A stretch of 64,000 nt of DNA from Arachis hypogaea (lineage: Eukaryota > Streptophyta > Magnoliopsida > Fabales > Fabaceae): contig NC_092051.1 of the NCBI RefSeq assembly GCF_003086295.3, forward strand, positions 78,748,445 to 78,812,444, written 5' to 3'. This document shows, in pieces, positions 1-8,878 of this stretch (position 1 is the first letter of the stretch; every line of letters starts with the position of its first letter). Both the position numbers and the translations under genes were made by a program. The notes beneath the pieces were generated by a model. The model did not search any database, had not been told where the DNA came from, and saw only the letters and a program-made list of their open reading frames with translations.

Positions 1-1
1 A

Positions 2-3000
2 TTAAATACCCCATCTCAAGGCATCAAAAAGTCAAGAAATGAGCAACCCACCGAAGATTCACCTGAGGACAGTAAGAGCCCAGGGAAAAATAATTCTGGC
101 GCTAAAACGCCAGAGAATTGGTGGAAGGTTGGCGCTGAACGCCCAGACCATGCCCAAAACTGGCGTTCAACGCCAGAAACAAGGCAGGATTGGCGTTCAA
201 CGCCAGAAATGGGCAAGAATCTGGCGTTGAACGCCCAAATAGGGCAGAATCCAGCGTTGAACGCCCAAAATGGGCACAGTTCTGGCGTTCAGACGCCAGA
301 AGCAGACAAGGAGCTGGCGTCCAGTTTCACTCCAGCTTCTGACTCTGGCACTCAATTGCCAGTGAGGGATCAGACATACACAAGTGCTGATAACAACCCC
401 TCTAAAAAGGCTTCTTTAACCACTAAGGTTGAGGAATATAAAGCCAAGATACCTTATCCTCAAAAACTCCGGAAAGAGGAGCAGGATAAGCAATTTGCTC
501 GCTTTGCAGATTATCTAAGGACTCTTGAAATAAAGATTCCATTTGCAGAGGCACTTGAGCAAATACCTTCTTATGCCAAGTTCATGAAAGAGATCTTGAG
601 TCATAAAAAGGAGTGGAGAGAAACAGAAAGAGTTCTCCTCACTGAAGAATGCAGTGCAGTCATTCTGAAAAGCTTTCCTGAAAAGCTTAAAGACCTTGGG
701 AGTTTTCTGATACCATGCATATTAGAAGGTGATTGCACCAAGACAGCTTTATGCGATCTTGGGGCAAGCATCAACCTAATACCTGCATCCACTATCAGAA
801 AGCTTGGTTTAACTGAAGAAGTTAAACCAACCCGGATATGTCTTCAACTTGCTGATGGCTCCACTAAATACCCATCAGGCGTGATTAAAGACATGATTGT
901 CAGGGTTGGGCCATTCGCCTTTCCCACTGACTTTGTTGTGCTGGAAATGGAGGAGCACAAGAGTGCTACTCTCATTCTAGGAAGACCCTTCCTAGCAACT
1001 GGACGATCCCTTATTGACGTCCAACAGGGGGAAATAACCCTGAGAGTCAATGATGATGAGTTCAAGTTGAACGCTGTCAAAGCCATGCAGCATCCAGACA
1101 CATCAACAGACTACATGAAAGTTGATCTTATTGACTCCTTGGTAGAAGAGATCAACATGGCTGAGAGTCTCGAATCAGAGTTGGAAGACATCTTTAAAGA
1201 TGTTCAGCCTGATTTGGAGGATTCAGAGGACATGAAAGAGCCTCTGAAATTTCTTCTAAAAGAGGAAAAACCTCCTAAACCCGAGCTCAAGCCATTACCA
1301 CCATCCTTGAAATATGCATTTCTAGGAGAAGGTGATACTTTTCCAGTGATCATAAGCTCTGCTCTAAGTTCACAGGAAGAGGAAGCACTTATTCAAGTGC
1401 TAAGGACACACAAGACAGCTCTTGGGTGGTCCATAGGTGACCTTAAGGGCATAAGCCCAGCTAGATGCATGCACAAAATCCTATTGGAGGATAATGCCAA
1501 ACCAGTGGTTCAACCACAGAGGCGGCTAAATCCAGCCATGAAGGAAGTGGTGCAGAAAGAGGTCACCAAATTACTAGAGGCTGGGATTATTTATCCCATT
1601 TCTGATAGCCCCTGGGTGAGCCCTGTTCAAGTCGTCCCAAAAAAGGGAGGCATGACAGTGATTCATAATGAGAAAAATAAACTGGTTCCTACAAGAACAG
1701 TTACGGGGTGGCGCATGTGTATTGACTACAGAAGGCTCAATACAGCCACCAGATAGGATCATTTTCCTTTACCATTCATAGACCAGATGCTAGAAAGACT
1801 AGCAGGTCATGATTATTACTGCTTTTTGGATGGCTACTCAGGCTATAACCAGATTGCAGTAGATCCCCAAGATCAAGAGAAAACAGCATTCACATGTCCA
1901 TCCGGAGTGTTTACTTATAGAAGGATGCCATTTGGGCTATGTAATGCGCCTGCAACCTTCCAGAGATGCATGCTCTCTATTTTCTCTGACATGGTGGAAA
2001 AATTTCTGGAAGTCTTCATGGATGACTTTTCAGTATATGGAGACTCATTCAGCTCCTGTCTTAATCACTTAAAACTTGTTCTGAAAAGATGCCAAGAAAC
2101 CAACCTAGTTTTAAGCTGGGAAAAGTGTCACTTCATGGTGACTGAAGGAATTGTTCTTGGGCATAAAATCTCAAACAAGGGAATAGAGGTGGATCAAGCA
2201 AAAATAGAGGTAATTGAAAAATTACCACCACCTGCCAATGTTAAGGCAATCAGACGCTTTCTGGGGCATGCAGGATTCTATAGGAGGTTTATAAAGGATT
2301 TTTCAAAAATCGCAAAACCTCTAAGCAATCTGCTAGCTGCTGACACACCATTTGTGTTTGACACAAAGTGCCTGCAGGCGTTTGAAACGCTGAAAGCTAA
2401 GCTGGTCACAGCACCAGTCATTTCTGCACCAGACTGGACATTACCATTTGAGCTAATGTGTGATGCCAGTGATCATGCCATTGGTGCAGTATTGGGACAG
2501 AGGCATGACAAGCTTCTACATGTCATTTATTATGCCAGTCGCGTTCTAAATGATGCCCAGAAAAATTACACAACCACAGAAAAAGAACTACTTGCAGTGG
2601 TTTAGGCCATTGACAAGTTCAGATCATACTTAGTAGGATCAAAAGTGATTGTGTATACTGACCATGCTGCTCTTAAATATCTACTCACAAAGCAGGATTC
2701 AAAACCCAGGCTCATCAGATGGATATTGCTTCTGCAAGAGTTTGATATAGAAATAAGAGACAGAAAAGGGACAGAGAACCAAGTGGCTGATCATCTGTCC
2801 CGGATAGAGCCAGTGGAAGGGACGTCCCTCCCTTCTCTTGAGATCTCTGAGACGTTTCCTGATGAGCATTTATTCGCCATTCAGGAAGCACCATGGTTTG
2901 CCGATATTGCAAACTATAAAGCTGCAAGGTTCATACCCAAGGAGTACAACAGGATACAAAAGAAGAAATTAATTACTGATGCAAAGTACTACTTGTGGGA

Positions 3001-4171
3001 TGAACCTTATCTCTTTAAGAGATGTGCAGACGGAATTATCCGTAGGTGTGTGCCTAGAGAAGAAGCACAGAGGATCCTGTGGCATTGCCACGGATCTCAA
3101 TATGGAGGCCATTTCGGAGGTGAGCGAACAGCCACCAAGGTCCTCCAATGTGGCTTCTATTGGCCCACACTCTATAAAGATTCCCGAGAGTTTGTACGTA
3201 ATTGTGACAGTTGCCAAAGAGCTGGTAATCTGCCTCATGGTTACGCCATGCCTCAACAAGGAATCTTGGAAATTGAGTTGTTTGACGTATGGGGAATTGA
3301 CTTCATGGGACCTTTCCCACCATCATACTCAAACACTTATATTCTGGTGGCAGTTGACTATGTATCAAAATGGGTTGAGGCTATTGCCACACCCACCAAT
3401 GATACTAAAACAGTGCTGAAGTTCCTCCAGAAATATATCTTTAGCAGGTTTGGTGTCCCTATAGTGCTAATCAGTGATGGGGGCACTCACTTCTGCAATA
3501 AACAGCTTTACTCTGCCATGGTTCGGTATGGAATTTGCCACAAGGTGGCCACTCCATATCATCCACAAACCAATGGGCAAGCTGAAGTCTCTAATAGAGA
3601 ATTAAAGAGAATCCTGGAACGGACAGTAAATACCCATAGAAAGGATTGGGCACGGAGCCTGGATGATGCTCTGTGGGCTTACAGGACAGCATTCAAGACC
3701 CCCATAGGGACATCTCCATACCAACTCGTGTATGGTAAGGCATGTCACCTGCCCGTGGAACTGGAACATAAGGCCTACTGGGCAACCAGATTCCTAAACT
3801 TTGATGCCAAATTAGCAGGAGAAAAACGATTGCTCCAGCTAAATGAGCTAGAGGAATTCAGATTCACAGCTTTCGAAAATGCCAAGCTTTATAAAGAAAA
3901 ATAAAAAAATTGGCATGACAGAAAGCTGTCATCTAGAATCTTTGAACCAGGACAGAAGGTCCTGTTGTTTAACTCTAGACTCAGGCTATTCCCCGGGAAA
4001 CTGAAATCCCGGTGGAGGGGACCATACGTGATTACAAATGTGTCACCATATGGTTATGTGGAGCTTCAAGATATTGATTCTGATAAGAAGTTCATTGTCA
4101 ATGGACAGAGAATCAAGCATTATCTTGAAGGCAACATTGAGCAAGAATGCACAAGGTTGAAGCTAGATTAA
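2..4171 (+). pseudogene. Element A gag-pol polyprotein, 5' partial, three in-frame stops
   Basis: One reading frame is open from base 2 to 4171 except for TAG at 1754-1756, TAG at 2603-2605 and TAA at 3902-3904; there is no frameshift. Order of domains: gag tail built from palindrome repeats (2-330); conserved pre-protease block (about 440-700); retropepsin with active site C-D-L-G-A-S (Asp codon 755-757) and ILGRPFLA near 975; reverse transcriptase with CIDYRRLN near 1720 and the YMDD-box variant F-M-D-D at 2015-2026; RNase H (DASDHAIG near 2462, YTDHAAL near 2654); integrase with an H-H-C-C zinc motif (about 3080-3220) and catalytic Asp 3299, Asp 3476 and Glu 3584, which gives the D-35-E spacing. 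The integrase C-terminal domain lies after the last stop. The first stop falls inside RT and the second inside RNase H, so this copy cannot make a full polyprotein without readthrough. The catalytic residues themselves are intact. Confidence 0.9.
100..300 (+). repeat. Palindrome array inside gag coding sequence of element A
   Basis: Seven units of about 16 bases with the core GGCGYT-N-AACGCC recur every 25-35 bases, each a near-perfect inverted repeat. They are translated in frame, giving WRSTPE-like or ALNAQ-like peptides depending on phase. The same units recur in the 3' noncoding region and in the LTR of this element, so they spread as DNA or RNA units rather than being selected as protein. 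Confidence 0.85.
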
Positions 4172-4212
4172 AAACTCAGCAAGGTCCAACTAAAGACAAT
4201 AAAGAAGCGCTT

Positions 4213-4230
4213 GCTGGGAGGCAACCCAGC
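4213..4230 (+). other. Conserved hairpin downstream of pol stop (GCTGGG-AGGCAA-CCCAGC)
   Basis: A six-base-pair stem closes a six-base loop, 41 nt after the pol stop. The same structure with GTTGGG/CCCAAC arms lies 43 nt after the gag-protease stop of all six C elements. The paired change T-A to C-G in the second stem position keeps the stem, which supports an RNA structure. Role unknown. Confidence 0.75.
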
Positions 4231-4375
4231 CATGGGGCAACAATCCTCTAAGCATTTTGCCCTATTTCTATTTTTATTTTTATTTGTTTATATGGAGTTC
4301 ATTGATAACAAGGTAAATAATCATTTACAGAAGACCTCGGCACACAAAACAGAGAAAAAGATCTCACTGGCAAGA

Positions 4376-4605
4376 AAACGCCAGTAAAAGTGCATTTTGG
4401 GCGTTCAACGCCCAAAATGGGCATCCACTGGGCGCTGAACGCCAGTGATGGTAGCAGCTGGGCGTTCAATGCCAGAAAGGGGCACCCACTGGGCGTTGAA
4501 CGCCAGTAATGGCAGCAGCTGGGCGTTGAACGCCCAGGAGAGCAGCAATTGGGCGCTGAACGCCCAAAACAGGCAGTGTTTGGGCGTTCAAACGCCAGGA
4601 AGGCA
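4376..4605 (+). repeat. Palindrome array in the 3' noncoding region of element A
   Basis: About seven units of the GGCGTT-N-AACGCC palindrome, joined by spacers such as ATGGCAGCAGCT. No plausible gene covers them. The rest of 4172-5060 is AT- and pyrimidine-rich (many TCTTTTTCAA repeats from 4730 to 4960) with no other recognisable feature. Confidence 0.85.
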
Positions 4606-5067
4606 GGGAGGAGCCAAATTCATTTTTTCCACACGTATTTTCATTTTAATTTCAAATTTTATGCTTCAATGCATGATTTTTACATGAACATGTCAAGAAC
4701 CCTGATTTCTAAAATCCTTAATTTCTAAAAATCCATCTTTCCAAATTCAATCCAACTCTTTTCAAATATTTTCTGAAAACAAATCTATCTTTTTCACTCA
4801 AAAATCTTTTCAACTAATCCATATCTTTTTCAAATCTCCATATTATCCTTTTCAAAATTCAGATTTATCTTTTTCAAAAATCTATCATATCTTTTCAAAA
4901 TTAAACTATATCTTCTATCTTATCTTTTTCAACTCAATCTTTTTATCTAATCTTTTCCAATTTTTCGAAAACCCACCCCCCCATCCCTTTAAATTTGGGT
5001 TCGGCCTCCCCTCTCCTCCATAAACAATTGCACCTAGCTCTCCTTCTATCCCTCTCCTTTCTTTTCT

Positions 5068-5104
5068 TTTGCTTGAGGACAAGCAAACCTCTAAGTTTGG
5101 TGTG
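5068..5104 (+). other. Internal copy of the pre-LTR module (hairpin plus AAGTTTGGTGTG)
   Basis: TTTGCTT-GAGGAC-AAGCAAA forms a seven-base-pair hairpin (5068-5087), followed by AAGTTTGGTGTG at 5093-5104. The same hairpin and motif sit directly before the 3' LTR at 7302-7337 and before the 3' LTRs of C and D elements. Here the module lies 22 nt upstream of the env-position start codon. Confidence 0.7.
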
Positions 5105-5126
5105 TTTATCCGAGATCACTAAGATC

Positions 5127-6251
5127 ATGGCTCCTAAAGGAAAACAACCCACTCCAAGAGGCAAGAAAGAGAGCGTTCCAAAACCACTTTGGAATCAACG
5201 GAAGTTCTTATCTAAAGAACATTCAGACCATTATCTTAAAGTAATGGGTCTGAGATCAGTGATCCCGGAAGTCAGATTCGATCTGAAAGAAGATGAATAT
5301 CCGGAGATCCAGGAGCAAATTCGAATCAGGAACTGGGAAGTCCTAGCTAATCCTGAAACGAAAGTGGGAAGGAACATGGTCCAGGAGTTCTATGCTAATA
5401 TGTGGCAAACTGACAAGCAAAAACTATCTGGAACTGCATTTTATGAATTTCGGACCATGGTCAGAGGAAAGATTGTTCATACCACCCCTGACAAGATCAG
5501 GGAGATCTTAAAGCTACCTCAGCTAAAGGATGATCCAGACTCCTTCAACAGGAGGATGATGAGAGCAGACATTGACCTGGATAAGATTCTAGAGGACATA
5601 TGTATCCCTGGAGCCAGGTGGACCACCAACACAAAGGGTGTCCCAAATCAACTCAAGAGAGAGGATCTCAAACCAGTCACCAGAGGATGGCTGGACTTCA
5701 TTGGGCGTTCTCTGTTGCCCACTAGCAACCGCTCTGAAGTCACAGTTAAAAGAGCAGTGATGATCCATTGCATCATGATGGGGAAGGAAGTGGAGGTTCA
5801 TCAGCTGCTTTCAACTGAACTCTACAAGATTGCTAACAAAAATTCAAAAGAGGCCAGGTTGGCTTATCCAAGCATGATTTCTCTACTCTGCAAGGACGCT
5901 GGAGTAAGGATGGGAATAACTGAATATATCCTAATTGAAAAGCCAATCACCAAAGCATCAATGGAAAAACAACAAGCACAGGAGGATCCCATCAAGAAGA
6001 GAGCACAGGAATTCCTCCCAGAGATCCCTCAAGCTGAATACTGGGAGTATCTTGAGACGTCCGTTACCAAGATACGGGAAGCTATGGAGCAAATAATAAA
6101 AGAACAGAAGGAACACAGTCAAATGTTGACCTATATGTTTAAAGAACAAGAGGAGCAGGGGCGTGACTTAAGGGAATTGAAGCGCCAAAAGTCTTCTCTT
6201 GTAGGACCAAGCACCCCAAGGATCAGAGGAACCCCCGTGCCCCCAGAATAA
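5127..6251 (+). CDS. Env-position protein of element A (plant transposon protein domain), 374 aa
   Basis: The first good ATG is 5127, just after the internal hairpin module; an in-frame upstream extension to 4995 is possible but pyrimidine-rich and unlikely to be coding. The frame is intact to TAA at 6249-6251. The start is basic (MAPKGKQPTPRGKK). A globular region from about residue 25 to 275 contains blocks such as NWEVLANPE, FYANMW, VRGKIV and GWLDFIGRSLLPTSN. The last 100 residues are Glu/Gln/Lys-rich with heptad character, so probably coiled coil. I see no signal peptide or transmembrane segment, so it does not look like a classical envelope protein. From memory the globular part matches the family annotated as putative plant transposon protein, common in this position of Athila-type elements. 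Function unknown; it is better preserved than pol in this copy. Confidence 0.7.
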   Translation: MAPKGKQPTPRGKKESVPKPLWNQRKFLSKEHSDHYLKVMGLRSVIPEVRFDLKEDEYPEIQEQIRIRNWEVLANPETKVGRNMVQEFYANMWQTDKQKLSGTAFYEFRTMVRGKIVHTTPDKIREILKLPQLKDDPDSFNRRMMRADIDLDKILEDICIPGARWTTNTKGVPNQLKREDLKPVTRGWLDFIGRSLLPTSNRSEVTVKRAVMIHCIMMGKEVEVHQLLSTELYKIANKNSKEARLAYPSMISLLCKDAGVRMGITEYILIEKPITKASMEKQQAQEDPIKKRAQEFLPEIPQAEYWEYLETSVTKIREAMEQIIKEQKEHSQMLTYMFKEQEEQGRDLRELKRQKSSLVGPSTPRIRGTPVPPE

Positions 6252-7338
6252 AGGTTGTTAATTTCCAATTTCTGCCTTAACTCTGTGACAGTGTCCTTAT
6301 AAAAATTTACCTTAGAAGTCATATAGTAGTAATTAGTATCTATTTTGATTTCATCTCCAATTAAGCTATAGTTTATTTTTCTCATCATTAGCAAACATGA
6401 ATAAAGTAGTAGATCTTTTGAATAAGAGGCAATAAAATTTCGAGTTTTAATAAGAGAAATTCTAATTAGTTAAATGTGGTGGCAATGCTTTCTGTCTTCT
6501 GAATGAATGCTTGAACAGTGCATATGTCTTTTGAATTTGTTGTTTAAGACTGTTAAATATGTTGGCTCTTGAAAGAATGATGAACATGAGACATGTTATT
6601 GATAATCTGAAAAATTATAAAAATGATTCTTGAAGCAAGAAAAAGCAGCAAAGAACAAAGCTTGAAAAAAAAAAAAGAGAGAGAGAAAAAACAAGCAGAA
6701 AAAGCCAATGACCCTTAAAACCAAAAGGCAAGGGCAAATGAAAAGGATCCCAAGGCTTTGAGCATCAGTGGATAGGAGGGCCTAAAGGACTAAAATCCTG
6801 GTCTAAGCGGCTAAACCAAGCTGTCCCTAACCATGTGCTTGTGGCGTGAAGGTGTCAAGTGAAAACTTGAGACTGAGCGGTTAAAGTCAAGGTCCAAAGC
6901 AAAAAGAAGAGTGTGCTTAAGAACTCTGGACACATCTAATTGGGGACTTTAGCAAAGCTGAGTCACAATCTGAAAAGGTTCACCCAGTTATGTGTCTGTG
7001 GCATTTATGTATCCGGTGGTAATACTGGAAAACAAAGTGCTTAGGGCCACAGCCAAGACTCATAAAGAAGCTGTGTTCAAGAATCATCACACTGAACTAA
7101 GAGAATCAATAACACTATCTGAATTCTAAGTTCCTATAGATGCCAATCACTCTGAGCTTCAATGGATAAAGTGAGATGCCAAAACTGTTCAGAAGCAAAA
7201 AGCTACTAGTCCCGCTCATCTAATTAGAATCTGAGCTTCAATTAAAAACCCTGAGATATTATTGCTTCTCAACCTATTAGTCTTCTATTTTATTTATCTA
7301 GTTGCTTGAGGACAAGCAACAGTTTAAGTTTGGTGTTG
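6252..7338 (+). other. Element A 3' noncoding region with pre-LTR module
   Basis: No gene seen. It contains a purine-rich tract (6640-6740). At 6836-7060 there is a twice-repeated element around the words TGCTTGTGG and TGTATC-GGTGGTAATACT that is also found in D elements. At the very end lies the hairpin TTGCTT-GAGGAC-AAGCAA (7302-7319) plus AAGTTTGGTGTT (7326-7337). The position next to the LTR is where the plus-strand primer (polypurine tract) should be, but no long purine run is present. Confidence 0.65.
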
Positions 7339-8878
7339 TGATGAGCGGATATTTTATACGCTTTTTGGGGATAATTTCATATAGTTTTCAGTATGTTTTA
7401 GTTTGTTTTTAGTCTATTTTTATTAGTTTTTAGGAAAAATTCATATTTCTGGACTTTACTATGAGTCATGTGTTTTTCTGTAATTTCAGGTATTTTTCTG
7501 GCTGAAATTGAAGGAGCTGAGCAAAAATCTGATTTAGGCTGAAAAAGGACTGCTGATGCTGTTGGATTCTGACCTCCCTGCACTCAAAGTGGATTTTCTG
7601 GAGCTACAGAACTCGAAATGGCATGTTTCCAATTGAGTTGGAAAGTAGACATCCAGGGCTTTCCAGAAATATATAATAGTCCATACTTTGCACAAGGATA
7701 GATGACGTAAACTGGCGTTCAACGCCAGTTCTCTGCCCAATTCTGGCGTCCAGCGCCAGAAAAGGATCAAAAGCTGGAGTTGAACGCCCAAACTGGCATA
7801 AAAACTGGCGTTCAACTCCACAAATGGCCTCTGCACGTGAATTGCTTAAGTCTCAGCCCAGCACACACCAAGTGGGCCCCAGAAGTGGATCTCTGCATCA
7901 TCCATCATAGTCTACTCATATTTTGTAACCCTAGGCTACTAGTTTAGTATTTAAACAACTTTTAGAGACTTATTTTGTATCTCATGACATTTTAGATCTA
8001 AACTTTGTATTCTCTGATGGCATGAGTCTCTAAACGCCATTGTTGGGGGTGAGGAGCTCTGCTGTGTCTCGATGAATTAATGCAAGTATTTCTATTTTCC
8101 ATTCAAACACGCTTGCTCCTATCTAAGATGTTCATTCGCGCTTAACTGTGATGAAGGTGATGATCTGTGACATTCATCACCTTCCTCAAACCATGAACGT
8201 GTGCCTGACAACCACCTCCGTTCTATATCCGATTGAATAAGTATCTCTGAGATCTCTTAATCAGAATCTCCGTGGTATAAGCTAGAACTGATGGCGGCAT
8301 TCATGAGAGTCCGGAAAGTCTAAACCTTGTCTGTGGTATTCCGAGTAGGATTCAAGGATTGAACGACTGGGACGAGCTTCAAACTCCTGAAGGCTGGGCG
8401 TTGGTGACAGACGCAAAAGGATAGTAAATCCTATTTCAACCGGATCGAGAACCAACCGGTGATTAGCCGTGCTGTGACAAAGCGCGTGAGCGTAGTTTTC
8501 ACTGGAAGGATGGAAGGTAGCCATTGACAACGGTGATCCACCAACACACAGCTTACCGTAGGAGGACATGCGTGCGTGAATCAGAAGACAGAGGAAAGCA
8601 GAGATTCAGAAGACAAAGCATCTCAAAAACTCCAACATATTCTCCATTACTGCACAACAAGTAACCTTTGATTTATGCTCTCTTGGTTATTCGCAATTCA
8701 ACTGATAAACATAATTGACTTCCTGACTAATATTTACAAGATAACCATAGATTGCTTCAAACCAACAATCTCCGTGGGATTCGACCCTTACTCACGTAAG
8801 GTATTACTTGGACGACCCAGTGCACTTGCTGGTTAGTGGTACGCGTTGTGAAAAGTGTTATTCACAATTCGTGCACCA
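7339..8878 (+). repeat. 3' LTR of element A (about 1.54 kb)
   Basis: Starts TGATGAGCGGATA and ends GTGCACCA. The end is placed by two observations: the following base begins sequence collinear with minus-strand pol of element B, and the C LTRs end the same way before AGTTTTTGGCGCC. It holds four GGCG-palindromes (7711-7811), a module around GAGCTACAG and CTTTCCAG (7583-7690) shared with D LTRs, and a weak TATA-like TATTTAAA near 7948. The 5' partner LTR is outside the window, so age cannot be estimated. Confidence 0.8.

Larger units (their letters stand above)
1..8878 (+). mobile_element. Element A: FIDEL-like Athila-type Ty3/gypsy retrotransposon, 5' end outside window
   Basis: Read left to right the element shows the end of gag, protease, reverse transcriptase, RNase H, integrase, a long noncoding stretch with palindromic repeats, an extra reading frame, more noncoding sequence and a 3' LTR. 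The order PR-RT-RH-IN is that of Ty3/gypsy elements. The extra frame between integrase and LTR and its plant-specific sequence fit the Athila group. The 5' LTR, PBS and most of gag lie left of the window. The right end is sharp: sequence after 8878 is minus-strand pol of another copy of the family (element B). The family name FIDEL is my recollection of Arachis elements and is not verified. Confidence 0.85.

Noticed and set aside
100..300. CRISPR-like array
   Set aside because: Regular palindromes with short spacers, but in a plant retrotransposon coding frame, with spacers of related sequence and no cas genes.
5127..6251. True retroviral envelope gene
   Set aside because: The position fits, but no signal peptide, transmembrane segment or fusion motif is visible; better called env-position protein.
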